A stretch of 9,755 nt of DNA from assembly GCA_002371025.1 (NCBI GenBank), contig DFFQ01000227.1, forward strand, positions 1 through 9,755, given 5' to 3'. Below are positions 1 to 7,073 of this stretch, piece after piece. The translations under genes were made by a program, and so were the position numbers. Each line of letters begins with the position of its first letter. Positions within the stretch are counted from its first letter, which is position 1. Below the pieces are notes generated by a model. The model was not told where the DNA came from. It saw only the letters and a program-made list of their open reading frames with translations, and searched no databases. The DNA comes from Lachnospiraceae bacterium UBA3772. Its GTDB lineage: Bacteria > Bacillota > Clostridia > Lachnospirales > Lachnospiraceae.

Positions 1-816
1 CTGGGGGCATTCTATTGTGATCATGCACCGGATAAGGCCATGCCATATTTATCAGATGCTAAAGACATTTTCTGGAACCAATTATCCCCTACACATCCGG
101 ACACATTAGATGTCATGAATTCAATCTGTACATTACGATTACAGATTAATGATGACTATGAATCAGTTCTTAAAGATTTAGAATACTTATTAGGACTATA
201 CATAGATGTTTATGGGGAAAAAGCACCTAATGTAGGAACTATCTACAACAATATCGGATTATGTCATTATTATTTAGACCAACCGGATGAAGCCGTTAAA
301 AACTATAAGATTGCACTCAGCATATCAAACGCAGTAAATGGCAGCGACAGCGTTGATAGTGCTTATATCTACAATAATATCGGAGCAGTATACTCTGAAA
401 GCGGAAATCCAGAAAAAGCAATAAAAGAACATATGCGGGCTTTGCAAATATATGAAAATGCTTACCCTGATAGAATGAATCTGGATCTTGCTCAGACATA
501 TAACGATCTGGCGGATGCAAGCCTCAGATCAGGAGATTTAGATAGATGTATGGATTATCTCAATAATGCTTTCCCTATTTATGAAGGAATGCTTCCGGAG
601 AACGCTTTTAAACTGCTGGGTCCGTACTGCACGCTTGCTAATCTTCTTGTGGAATCAAATGATTTCATACAAGCTGAAATTGTTTACGGTCATATAATAT
701 GGCTCCTGTTAGAGAATGGTTACGAGGAGACATCAGCTTCTGTAAAAGAATTCACTGAACGCTTAGAAGAGATAAAATCATTGGCTGAAGAACAGAAAAA
801 TATGGGCGGAGAGTAA
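1..816 (+). CDS. TPR-repeat protein, 3' part (5' end outside the window)
   Basis: The reading frame is open from base 1, so the gene begins upstream. The ATG at 40 is internal, since the 13 codons before it continue the same helical repeat pattern. The visible 271 residues are a series of roughly 42-residue tetratricopeptide repeats of the kinesin-light-chain (TPR_10/TPR_12) type. Repeated cores of the form 'YNNIG...Y...G..ekAi..y..AL.i' are clear at 'TIYNNIGLCHYYLDQPDEAV', 'YIYNNIGAVYSESGNPEKAI' and 'TYNDLADASLRSGDLDRCM', with a weaker repeat before and one after. The tail is short and charged. There is no signal peptide or membrane segment in the visible part. Such repeats mediate protein-protein contacts and often form the C-terminal sensor of STAND NTPases or of TPR-CHAT proteins. 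Which domain precedes them cannot be seen. Transcription is opposite to the next genes. Confidence 0.85.
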   Translation: MGAFYCDHAPDKAMPYLSDAKDIFWNQLSPTHPDTLDVMNSICTLRLQINDDYESVLKDLEYLLGLYIDVYGEKAPNVGTIYNNIGLCHYYLDQPDEAVKNYKIALSISNAVNGSDSVDSAYIYNNIGAVYSESGNPEKAIKEHMRALQIYENAYPDRMNLDLAQTYNDLADASLRSGDLDRCMDYLNNAFPIYEGMLPENAFKLLGPYCTLANLLVESNDFIQAEIVYGHIIWLLLENGYEETSASVKEFTERLEEIKSLAEEQKNMGGE

Positions 817-927
817 TAATCGCATCATAGTGGTGCTAACACGACATAAAAACTATAATGGAACATTAACCACGGTATTGATACACTTTGCAGAAAAGGC
901 TGATCGAATGTAAATCAATGGAGTGTA

Positions 928-1606
928 TTAGTTTATCTCTCGTTCCTGCCGGATACCGTTATGGTTCACTGCAGTTGAAGTGTTATCAGAGATGATTATC
1001 TTCGGTACACCGCCGATGGACTCCAACATATGGACATTTGCCTTAATCCAGCTGGCCTGTTTCATAATCGGGAAAGCTTCGGCATATGCATACATACTGT
1101 AACTCATTGCCGCAACAAACACATATGCTTTGATGATTTCTCCGGTATCATGATCGATGACCGGGCTTTATCACCGGCCCAGTCAACTTCAGACTGCTGA
1201 CCGGGTTTTCTGGGGATATGCATCGTGGCACATCGTTTCTGTTCATCCTGTTGGATATAATAGCAGAATTGTGAATACATAAGGGCATCAGCGCCTTCAA
1301 AGCGGCACTGCTCCAGATACACCGTCCAAAGAAGCTTCTTATTCACGCCGTTGCGGAGAGTTCTTTCCGGATGTAATCGAAATCAGACTTGCATTTGTTA
1401 CTAATTGGCTTCGATGCTTTTGGAAACAGAATCGTTTTCAGCTTTTCATCTGTCATATCGTCACTGAGCGGCCAGCTGCTCCCCTGCTCTGCTGCGCGTT
1501 TCTTGATCTTAATGACATTTTTCTTGGATACACGGCAGGCATCAACGACCTTGTACGTCTCCAGCTCATTGCTGAGAAGCCGCAGTATCTCACTATATTT
1601 AGTCAT
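928..1606 (-). pseudogene. istA: IS21-family transposase IstA, frameshifted and truncated
   Basis: IstA is the DDE transposase of IS21 elements. Three consecutive frames carry its N-terminal half in order. They are a helix-turn-helix start 'MTKYSEILRLLSNEL' (ATG at 1606, preceded by AAGAGA), then 'NKKLLWTVYLEQCR...MYSQFCYYIQQDEQKR...IPRKPGQQSEVDWAGD', then 'SYSMYAYAEAF...IIISDNTSTAVNHNGI'. The first join needs removal of one base near 1341-1348, where CTCTCCGC should read CTCCGC, restoring 'ELRNGVNKKLLW'. The second needs one extra base near 1160-1168, restoring 'VIDHDTGEIIKAYVFVAAM'. The first catalytic Asp (VDWAGD) and second Asp (SDN) are visible. The catalytic Glu and C-terminal region are absent. 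A TATAAT on the - strand at 1656-1661 argues for the 1606 start rather than 1657. It is certainly non-functional. Confidence 0.85.
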
Positions 1607-1703
1607 CTGGTAATCTCTTTCTATAATGGATTTACACATTTCTGTGCATAAACTCATTATAGAAGTTCGGTTCCAAACGACCGAAATAATAGTTCGCTAA
1701 GGC

Positions 1704-1728
1704 CGGCACTGTGGTTTCCACAGTGCCG
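1704..1728. repeat. Perfect 11-bp hairpin in the IS21 end
   Basis: CGGCACTGTGG and its exact complement are separated by a TTT loop. It lies between the putative IS end and istA. A hairpin here could block transcription reading into the transposase gene from outside, a known strategy of insertion sequences, or could be part of the transposase binding region. No T-run follows on either strand, so it is not a classic terminator. Confidence 0.6.
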
Positions 1729-1829
1729 AATTCACGGTTTCTGTTGCACCGGATTCAGGGTGTATTTCGACCCGGTATATTCATCACAGTTATTTGAAAA
1801 ATTCTCAATAAGCTTTGGGGTTATTGTCT

Positions 1830-1868
1830 AAAAAAATCAGGTGTAACGTAGACCGCTTACGTTATACC
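1830..1868 (-). terminator. Rho-independent terminator, leftward
   Basis: On the - strand an 11-bp stem (1858-1868 with 1840-1850, one G-T pair) closes a 7-nt loop. It is followed within three bases by seven T residues (complement of 1830-1836). It lies about 250 bp downstream of the NACHT gene stop and facing it, so it most likely ends the KAP-NACHT transcript as a second barrier. No comparable T-run follows on the + strand. Confidence 0.7.
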
Positions 1869-1964
1869 GTTTACTACAAAACACCGAAAAGGTTGCACTT
1901 TTCATTCAGTATAGCCAACACCGGTTAACATAAATAACAGTTAGTATTTCCCTTAAATACAAGC

Positions 1965-2003
1965 AAAAATACCATCGGATTAACATAATATGTCATCCGA
2001 TGG
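1965..2003 (-). terminator. Stem-loop terminator, leftward
   Basis: A perfect 9-bp stem (CCATCGGAT at 1972-1980 with ATCCGATGG at 1995-2003) and a 14-nt loop are followed on the - strand by TATTTTTG. It is the first terminator after the NACHT gene. The long loop makes it weaker than the one at 1830-1868. Confidence 0.6.
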
Positions 2004-2074
2004 CACTCCAAAAGAATTCATTGCAGGAAAAGGGACTGTACCTGTTTTTGGCTTATTTATGCTAAAAACAAGTG

Positions 2075-2096
2075 TTTTGACCCACTTTTGACCCAC
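2075..2096. repeat. Two perfect tandem copies of TTTTGACCCAC
   Basis: An 11-bp unit is repeated twice without a gap, just downstream of the NACHT stop. The first copy overlaps an imperfect palindrome, GCTAAAAACA-AG-TGTTTTGACC (2061-2082), with 8 of 10 arm bases matching. Tandem 11-bp units are the sort of arrangement used by integrase arm sites or repressor operators, but no function is established here. Confidence 0.5.
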
Positions 2097-2117
2097 ATCT
2101 ATACAATTAATTAAAGA

Positions 2118-4586
2118 TTACACGCTATCATACAAACCAGCAAGTGCCTCTCTATCACCAGTATTAGTGTGTTCAAAAAAGTATTTATAGTCCTTCTTTA
2201 GTTTTTCTATGTCTGATCTTTTTAATCCTAACATAGTAGCATATTTTGTATTCTTTGCAGTGGATTCATTATCTATTCTCGAATATTTCAACAATGAATT
2301 AACGTTATATATATTTAGTTCTTTTAAATATGATTTTATTCCCCCTTGTTCATCACAAACAATATCATAAAAGTACTTCAAAAATCGAGTTCTTCCAGCT
2401 TCTATTATTTTCTTTTCATATTTCTCTAATTCTAGATTACCATGAATCAATTCTATTGCCTGCGGGTATTGTTTAATAAACACTGTTAATATATTTATTT
2501 GATGAAACACCTTGTATGCAGACGATATTTCTTTTTTATTCCATCCCCGTCCTTCATATTCTCGGGCAGAACATATATATGCTGCAATCTCTTCTTGATA
2601 TATAATACAAGTGATATTTTTAGCTACCCACTCTGCATTGTTTCTTAAAAAACAGATAAATCTATTCCTGAAGTTTTCTTCAGTTATTGAAGTAAAGCAA
2701 ATCGAAAAAATAGTAACTGCCTTTTTTCTTTCTACAGTTGATCCGCTCTCTATTTTTTCAAGAATAAGAAGCAATAATCCTTCGTATATATCTTGTTTCT
2801 GATTCTTTAATGTGTTTAATAGCAATTCATATACTTCTGAATCCTCAGATAATAACGCAAGTTGATGATAAATCTTATGTGGTAAATTTTCTCGTGTATA
2901 AATATATTGGGAATAAAAGTATTCGCAGAAAGCTCTATGGAAAAAGCGATATTGATCCGAGACCATTTCATCATTTGAATATGTTCCCGATAAAACAAAG
3001 AGTTCCGTCCTCTCGGAACAAAACTTTAAAAACAATTCAACTGCATATAATGCTTCATTTGCATTTCCGTAAGTATTGGAATAAATGGGAACTAATTCTG
3101 CCTCAATTTTATCTCTTGATATATCATTGTTACTTGGTGTGCACATTCGTGCTAATTCATAAAAAGTGTTTGGTCTCATTATGGATTTTAGAGTTTTTCT
3201 TTTTTCTTCAAGTAGCCCTTTTTCTTGATAATCTTTTGATTTGAATATTTTATCTTCTCTCTTTATAAATATATAGTCATAGCATTTTTGATATAATTCA
3301 AGTTTGGTTTCCGGAAGGCTATTTTCACCATTATATATATTAACGAGCAGAGATAAAATCAAAAAACTGTTTAATAAACCTTGTTCCATCAGTGGTCTTG
3401 CTTGCGTCAAAAAATTTTCAACTTCCCCTTTTTTGAATTTTTTTAACGCCACCATTCTTTCAATGTATAGAGTGATATCTTTTTTCTTCAATGGTGGAAT
3501 TTGGTAAATTGTTTTGCTTTTTTCAGAAACAAACCCCCTCTCCCTTGATACTATACAAACTAAATTGCTTGGGTTTATGTGCCGTACTGCATTAAGAATA
3601 CTCTTATGAACATTGTCTCTTCGGTCAGAATTCACCTCATCTAATGCATCAAAGAGAATCATACATCTTCCCCGTGCGATATAATAATTCAGCATTCCTT
3701 TAATACTATCAAATTCAATTGGATGATACCAGCGTACTATATGACATAGAATTTCAACAAAGGAACAATTTTGTCCATTTAGTACATATTCATAGTCTTT
3801 GCAATCCGCATAAATCACTAAATATTCTTTCGAATCAAAAATCTTCAACTCATCAAAATGGCTAACCAGATTCTTCAAGAACAGAGTTTTTCCATATCCT
3901 GGTCCACCTATCAAATAAATAACATTATTGTCTTTAAAGATTTCATTCCAACGACAATCCTTTGTAAGGTTGATACTTAAAAACGTCTTAAAACTTACAT
4001 CATAGATTTGACTAAAAGAACCATCAGTAGTCATTGTTTTTCTACCAATAACATTTTTAATTGATTCGAATAAATGTCTCTCATTTATCATTGTTCTATG
4101 ACATGAATACGACAAAGAATCAATATTCAACTTTGGCCGTATATAGAATTTATCAATATTAAGCTCTCCCAATAAGTATACATGTGCTTTTTTGTTATCT
4201 TCTTTCAATAACAGTTCGTATTCAGTTTTTTTATTGTTGAAATCATTGGAATAAGGCACATAGCCATCCTTAAAATATAATGATTTTAAATAATTAATAT
4301 AATCATCTATATTAATTTTATAATCATCTATATTAAATTTTTGATCATCTGTATTAATTATATAATTGTCTTTATTAGTTATAGTTTTATAATAATCTAT
4401 CAATTTATATTGTATATAAGACTCTCTGTAATTATTTTCCTCAGAAAACAGCCTATTATCATAACGCAAAATGCTATGAAATATTTCATTAAGGCAATAA
4501 GATACAGCTCTTACGTCACCAATTCTTGTACCCCCATCATTTACGAAATCTTGAATAAGAGCCTCTGTAAATTTGCAATAAATCAA
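2118..4586 (-). CDS. NACHT-domain STAND NTPase, NLR-like, putative defence protein (822 aa)
   Basis: The NACHT NTPase is visible in order: Walker A GGPGYGKT at residues 227-234, Walker B 'MILFDALDEV' at 309-318 with the NACHT-typical D-x-x-D-E, a sensor-like 'CIVSRERGF' at 344-352, and the C-terminal NACHT signature 'FFHRAFCEYF' at 548-557. Residues 1-220 form an unrecognised N-terminal region with four heptapeptide repeats near 71-98. Residues 560-822 are helical with no recognisable leucine-rich or TPR repeats and could be the sensor. Bacterial NACHT proteins of this size are known antiphage NLR relatives that assemble after ligand recognition; that role is inferred here. The start is TTG, overlapping the preceding gene's TGA as TTGA, with GAAGG 12 bases upstream. 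The next in-frame ATG is residue 166, too far in. The gene is more AT-rich than the neighbouring IS sequences, which suggests transfer. Confidence 0.88.
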   Translation of the reverse strand: MIYCKFTEALIQDFVNDGGTRIGDVRAVSYCLNEIFHSILRYDNRLFSEENNYRESYIQYKLIDYYKTITNKDNYIINTDDQKFNIDDYKINIDDYINYLKSLYFKDGYVPYSNDFNNKKTEYELLLKEDNKKAHVYLLGELNIDKFYIRPKLNIDSLSYSCHRTMINERHLFESIKNVIGRKTMTTDGSFSQIYDVSFKTFLSINLTKDCRWNEIFKDNNVIYLIGGPGYGKTLFLKNLVSHFDELKIFDSKEYLVIYADCKDYEYVLNGQNCSFVEILCHIVRWYHPIEFDSIKGMLNYYIARGRCMILFDALDEVNSDRRDNVHKSILNAVRHINPSNLVCIVSRERGFVSEKSKTIYQIPPLKKKDITLYIERMVALKKFKKGEVENFLTQARPLMEQGLLNSFLILSLLVNIYNGENSLPETKLELYQKCYDYIFIKREDKIFKSKDYQEKGLLEEKRKTLKSIMRPNTFYELARMCTPSNNDISRDKIEAELVPIYSNTYGNANEALYAVELFLKFCSERTELFVLSGTYSNDEMVSDQYRFFHRAFCEYFYSQYIYTRENLPHKIYHQLALLSEDSEVYELLLNTLKNQKQDIYEGLLLLILEKIESGSTVERKKAVTIFSICFTSITEENFRNRFICFLRNNAEWVAKNITCIIYQEEIAAYICSAREYEGRGWNKKEISSAYKVFHQINILTVFIKQYPQAIELIHGNLELEKYEKKIIEAGRTRFLKYFYDIVCDEQGGIKSYLKELNIYNVNSLLKYSRIDNESTAKNTKYATMLGLKRSDIEKLKKDYKYFFEHTNTGDREALAGLYDSV
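4301..4384. repeat. Four imperfect 21-bp tandem repeats inside the NACHT gene
   Basis: Units start at 4301, 4322, 4343 and 4364, each close to AATCATCTATATTAATTTTAT. The first three are very similar and the fourth is degenerate. The period is a multiple of three, so the frame is kept. On the coding strand they give heptapeptides NKDNYII, NTDDQKF, NIDDYKI and NIDDYIN (about residues 71-98). Slipped-strand copying could change the unit number without breaking the protein. Confidence 0.85.
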
Positions 4587-4855
4587 TTCAAAAAAACGCC
4601 TTCAACTTCATTTTTATTGGAAATATAAAAATCACTGTTTATCACTAAACTAATACATGAAAGCATGCTTCTGATATAATCCCTATACTGTGGTTCACGA
4701 AATAATCGAAAAATGCATTCTACATCATTTTTCGATAATGGTTCCAAGACCTTCATTATCGATTCACGATATTTTTCTTCTTCTGAGTTCTTGCTTTGAC
4801 TCTCTCTACCTAATTGAAATAAGCTTACTATTTTGAGGAATACTTTCTCTTTCAT
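4583..4855 (-). CDS. Small uncharacterised protein upstream of the NACHT gene (90 aa)
   Basis: I do not recognise this family. The protein is mostly predicted helix by eye, with a charged stretch (residues 18-32) followed by 'IMKVLEPLSKNDVECIFRLF' and 'YRDYIRSMLSCISLVINSDF'. There is no signal peptide and no clear membrane helix. The ATG at 4855 has no close Shine-Dalgarno sequence. An AGGAG lies about 25 bases upstream, and in-frame stops rule out an extension. It overlaps the NACHT start by four bases (TTGA), so translational coupling is likely. Just before its stop the codons GTT TTT TTG create a T TTT TTG slippery heptamer. A -1 slip would join this protein to the NACHT protein as one chain of roughly 910 residues. 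It may therefore be a partner, or the N-terminal domain of a split or frameshifted NACHT protein. Confidence 0.6.
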   Translation of the reverse strand: MKEKVFLKIVSLFQLGRESQSKNSEEEKYRESIMKVLEPLSKNDVECIFRLFREPQYRDYIRSMLSCISLVINSDFYISNKNEVEGVFLN

Positions 4856-4925
4856 ATTTTCATAAAACTTTTAAGTCTGTCTCCTATTGTTTTATCGATG
4901 ACGGCTTTTTACACAAATGGATCTA

Positions 4926-4954
4926 ATTATAGATTCCTTTGATATAAGACTGTA
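4926..4954 (-). promoter_or_regulatory. Weak candidate promoter for the 90-aa/NACHT pair, overlapped by an inverted repeat
   Basis: On the - strand a perfect TATAAT (4926-4931) follows, after 17 bases, the hexamer TACAGT (4949-4954), a poor -35. The -10 sits inside an imperfect inverted repeat, GGATCTAATTATAGATTCC (4919-4937), whose arms are TAGAT/ATCTA with flanking GG/CC. An operator over the -10 is possible. The alternative is that the pair is simply co-transcribed with the KAP gene. Confidence 0.3.
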
Positions 4955-4981
4955 TTAATCAATATCTAAAATGCAATTTAT

Positions 4982-6565
4982 TTAACCGTTGAACACAAAA
5001 TTTATCATCTCTATTTGCTTATTTAAATATTGTGACGGTGTGAGTTCGAACAAATCACCCTTTATTGCAAAATCAGTGATTATATCCGGCTTAAATAGTA
5101 GATAATTCAGTGTCAAATTCTTTTCAAAAATATAATCCTTTTGTTTATCGCCTGAAATAGTATTGCCATTAGTTTCGTTAAACCAATCAGATACCCAAAT
5201 GCTTTCAGGATCGTCCGTTCTATAAAAATCCATTTGTGTCTTCTTTATCTTCTGCTCCGATACTAAAACTTTAAACAAAGCATCATTCTTCTTCTTGGCA
5301 AGATTAATAGCATCCGCCTCCGGCATCCCTACTTCATACTTTTGGTATGGAATGCCGAGATTCTCAATTAAAAACTCAAAGCTTTTAGGATGTCCTTGTT
5401 GAAGAGCCTTAAAATATATATCAGATTTCATATATTTAAGAGACAAGAAATAAAAATATAAAATACGGGCATCTGGATATTCAACGTGATTTTTTAATAC
5501 TGTTTGCTCAAGTACCTGTAAACTTGCCAATACAATTCTAACATCACGCAAAGACATATGATGCATCTTTGCTATTTCACAAAACACATTTATAATTCGA
5601 TCAGATAATGCTTTCCATGTACTATCTTTTCTTTTTGCTTCCTCATTAAAGTGTTCGATGACCGGCTGATAATTACCTTGTGGTAAATTAGACAAATAAT
5701 TAAAGAATCTCTCTAAATAGCTTTCCGCATTAAATAGATTCCCATATACATTTTTTACGCAATGTTGAAGTTGATTAATATCAAGTGCAAAGACAAAGAC
5801 AAGACCCTCAATATTAAAAAAATGTTTAATAATCTCCAATGTCTGTACTGAGAACACTGGCTTACATCGATCTAATTCATCTACAATAATAACTATCTTT
5901 GAATTCTCTCCGTGAATATCTTGATATTCTGTTATCACACTTTGTAACAATTTTTTTAAACTGACTATTGCCTTTTTGAAAGATGCATATTCAGGAAATA
6001 CACTGGATATGCAGTAATCCCCGTCAATCAGAGACTCTCCCCCAACTATAGTTGCCTCAACCATATCCTTTAATGCATCATATTGTTCGCCAACTTTTTT
6101 TCGTAAGTATGCATCAAAGCCTATACTAATAATTTTTCCTACTTTTTTAAATGCTTTTTTTAACTCATCAGATCCAATTCCATTCTGTCCGGCAATACCT
6201 TCTGTTACAGTCTCAAAAAAAGGTTCGAAAGCATTGTCCCAAAAATCATTGCTCCATGCATCATAATAAATAACCCTGCATGTGCTTCCTTGGTCTATTT
6301 GACCTTTTAATCCAGTTCTCTCCTTAGCTATTTCTATCTCTTCTTCATGCAATTTAGGATTAACCCACTCATCATTTAATGCATTTTCAAGCATCTTTAA
6401 AAAATAAGTTTTACCGGTCCCCCAAGGTGCATTTATTCCAATAACAAATGAATTATTATCATTACTTCTTACAATACTATCTGATTTATCAATGATGTGT
6501 CGAATACTTCGACCATATTTTCCCAATCCTAAATAGTCATCTCCACCAAAAAACAATTTCTCCAT
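4982..6565 (-). CDS. KAP-family P-loop NTPase (527 aa), putative defence protein
   Basis: KAP NTPases are named after Kidins220/ARMS and PifA; PifA of F plasmid excludes phage T7. The family hallmarks are present. Residues 41-53 'VIGINAPWGTGKT' give Walker A with the typical APWGTGKT, 'YYDAW' (100-104) follows, and 'KIVIIVDELDRC' (223-234) is the Walker B with the KAP-typical DELDRC. Next come 'QTLEIIKHFFN' and 'VFVFALDINQLQHCV' (257-270). Many KAP proteins carry membrane helices inserted in the NTPase core. None is evident here, so the protein is probably cytosolic. The C-terminal 200 residues are helical and unassigned. The ATG at 6565 has AGGAAGG five bases upstream. The next gene on the strand starts 126 bp after the stop, with the NACHT gene behind it, so a joint function is likely but unproven. 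Confidence 0.88.
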   Translation of the reverse strand: MEKLFFGGDDYLGLGKYGRSIRHIIDKSDSIVRSNDNNSFVIGINAPWGTGKTYFLKMLENALNDEWVNPKLHEEEIEIAKERTGLKGQIDQGSTCRVIYYDAWSNDFWDNAFEPFFETVTEGIAGQNGIGSDELKKAFKKVGKIISIGFDAYLRKKVGEQYDALKDMVEATIVGGESLIDGDYCISSVFPEYASFKKAIVSLKKLLQSVITEYQDIHGENSKIVIIVDELDRCKPVFSVQTLEIIKHFFNIEGLVFVFALDINQLQHCVKNVYGNLFNAESYLERFFNYLSNLPQGNYQPVIEHFNEEAKRKDSTWKALSDRIINVFCEIAKMHHMSLRDVRIVLASLQVLEQTVLKNHVEYPDARILYFYFLSLKYMKSDIYFKALQQGHPKSFEFLIENLGIPYQKYEVGMPEADAINLAKKKNDALFKVLVSEQKIKKTQMDFYRTDDPESIWVSDWFNETNGNTISGDKQKDYIFEKNLTLNYLLFKPDIITDFAIKGDLFELTPSQYLNKQIEMINFVFNG

Positions 6566-6589
6566 AAATACCTTCCTAAAAGCATTTTT

Positions 6590-6619
6590 ATTATCAGTTC
6601 AACATCATACTTAACTCAA
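6590..6619 (-). promoter_or_regulatory. Probable promoter of the KAP-NACHT transcript
   Basis: On the - strand TTGAGT (6614-6619, 4/6 to the -35 consensus) and GATAAT (6590-6595, 5/6 to the -10) are 18 bases apart. The expected transcript start near 6583 leaves a leader of about 20 nt containing the AGGAAGG ribosome binding site. The spacing and match support a housekeeping-sigma promoter. Confidence 0.5.
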
Positions 6620-6701
6620 TAAACTGCAACAAAATCACATCCGGTTCAGCGACCTTCAGATTTCTAAAGCACTACTCGTTAATCATTGTGGGTAGTTTTA
6701 T

Positions 6702-6932
6702 TTATTGATTGTCATCGTTCAGGCGCTCGCCAAAGGGAAAGATGAAATCATAGATGCCGGAATATCTATTTGACCGTCTTATAATACATAAGCAGTCCTT
6801 TAGATGCAGATATTTTGAACCCCAGATATCAAAACCCATCACTATTTTATCAAAAATCTTGTCTGTTATCAGCGAAAACATTAATTCTATATAGAAAAAT
6901 GAGTATTGGAAATACACTGAAGCATTATTCAA
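6702..6932 (-). CDS. Doubtful hypothetical ORF (76 aa)
   Basis: An open frame on the same strand as its neighbours encodes a hydrophobic, aromatic N-terminal part and the tail 'GIYDFIFPFGERLNDDNQ'. The apparent start is TTG with no ribosome binding site. The first ATG (6881) also lacks one. I recognise no family. It may be a fragment of a decayed gene or a chance frame in AT-rich DNA. Confidence 0.2.
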   Translation of the reverse strand: MNNASVYFQYSFFYIELMFSLITDKIFDKIVMGFDIWGSKYLHLKDCLCIIRRSNRYSGIYDFIFPFGERLNDDNQ

Positions 6933-7073
6933 AAATCACTAATTGGAGCTGATTCAAAACCTTATGTCGATGTTTTTCAATTATGCCAACCTCTACACCA
7001 TACGCTGTTAACTTACGCAAAATTGAATGACTAAATTAGGGTAATCCTACTATATGTTACTATTTTTATCTGT

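Larger units (their letters stand above)
928..1788 (-). mobile_element. IS21-family insertion sequence remnant
   Basis: This is the 5' portion of an IS21-type element reading leftward: an upstream non-coding end of about 180 bp followed by a broken istA. The upstream end carries a strong hairpin (1704-1728) and a run of sequence reading GAAATACACCCTGAATCC on the - strand. I associate that run with the ends of Firmicutes IS21-like elements, from memory. A possible TG terminus on the - strand lies near 1788, but the exact boundary is a guess. Homology to IstA stops abruptly near 928, and the rest of istA, all of istB and the other end are missing. The element cannot move on its own. Confidence 0.65.
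6566..7073. other. Intergenic region between KAP gene and serine recombinase
   Basis: About 500 bp hold the KAP promoter at the left, one doubtful 76-codon frame (6702-6932) and no recognisable RNA gene. A hix-like single half-site, TTATCAAAAATC, lies at 6847-6858, but its other half does not match. Its 3' side includes 4-bp to 6-bp inverted repeats too short to interpret. The recombinase stop at 7074 has no convincing terminator here. Confidence 0.5.

Noticed and set aside
2810..3244. 144-codon + strand frame
   Set aside because: It is antisense to the NACHT gene in AT-rich sequence, has no recognisable domain and no ribosome binding site.
4301..4384. CRISPR array
   Set aside because: The repeats are contiguous 21-bp units with no spacers and are in frame within a coding gene.
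6847..6872. Second hix-like crossover site
   Set aside because: The left half-site TTATCAAAAATC fits well (11/12), but the right half matches only about 5 of 12, which is chance level in AT-rich DNA.
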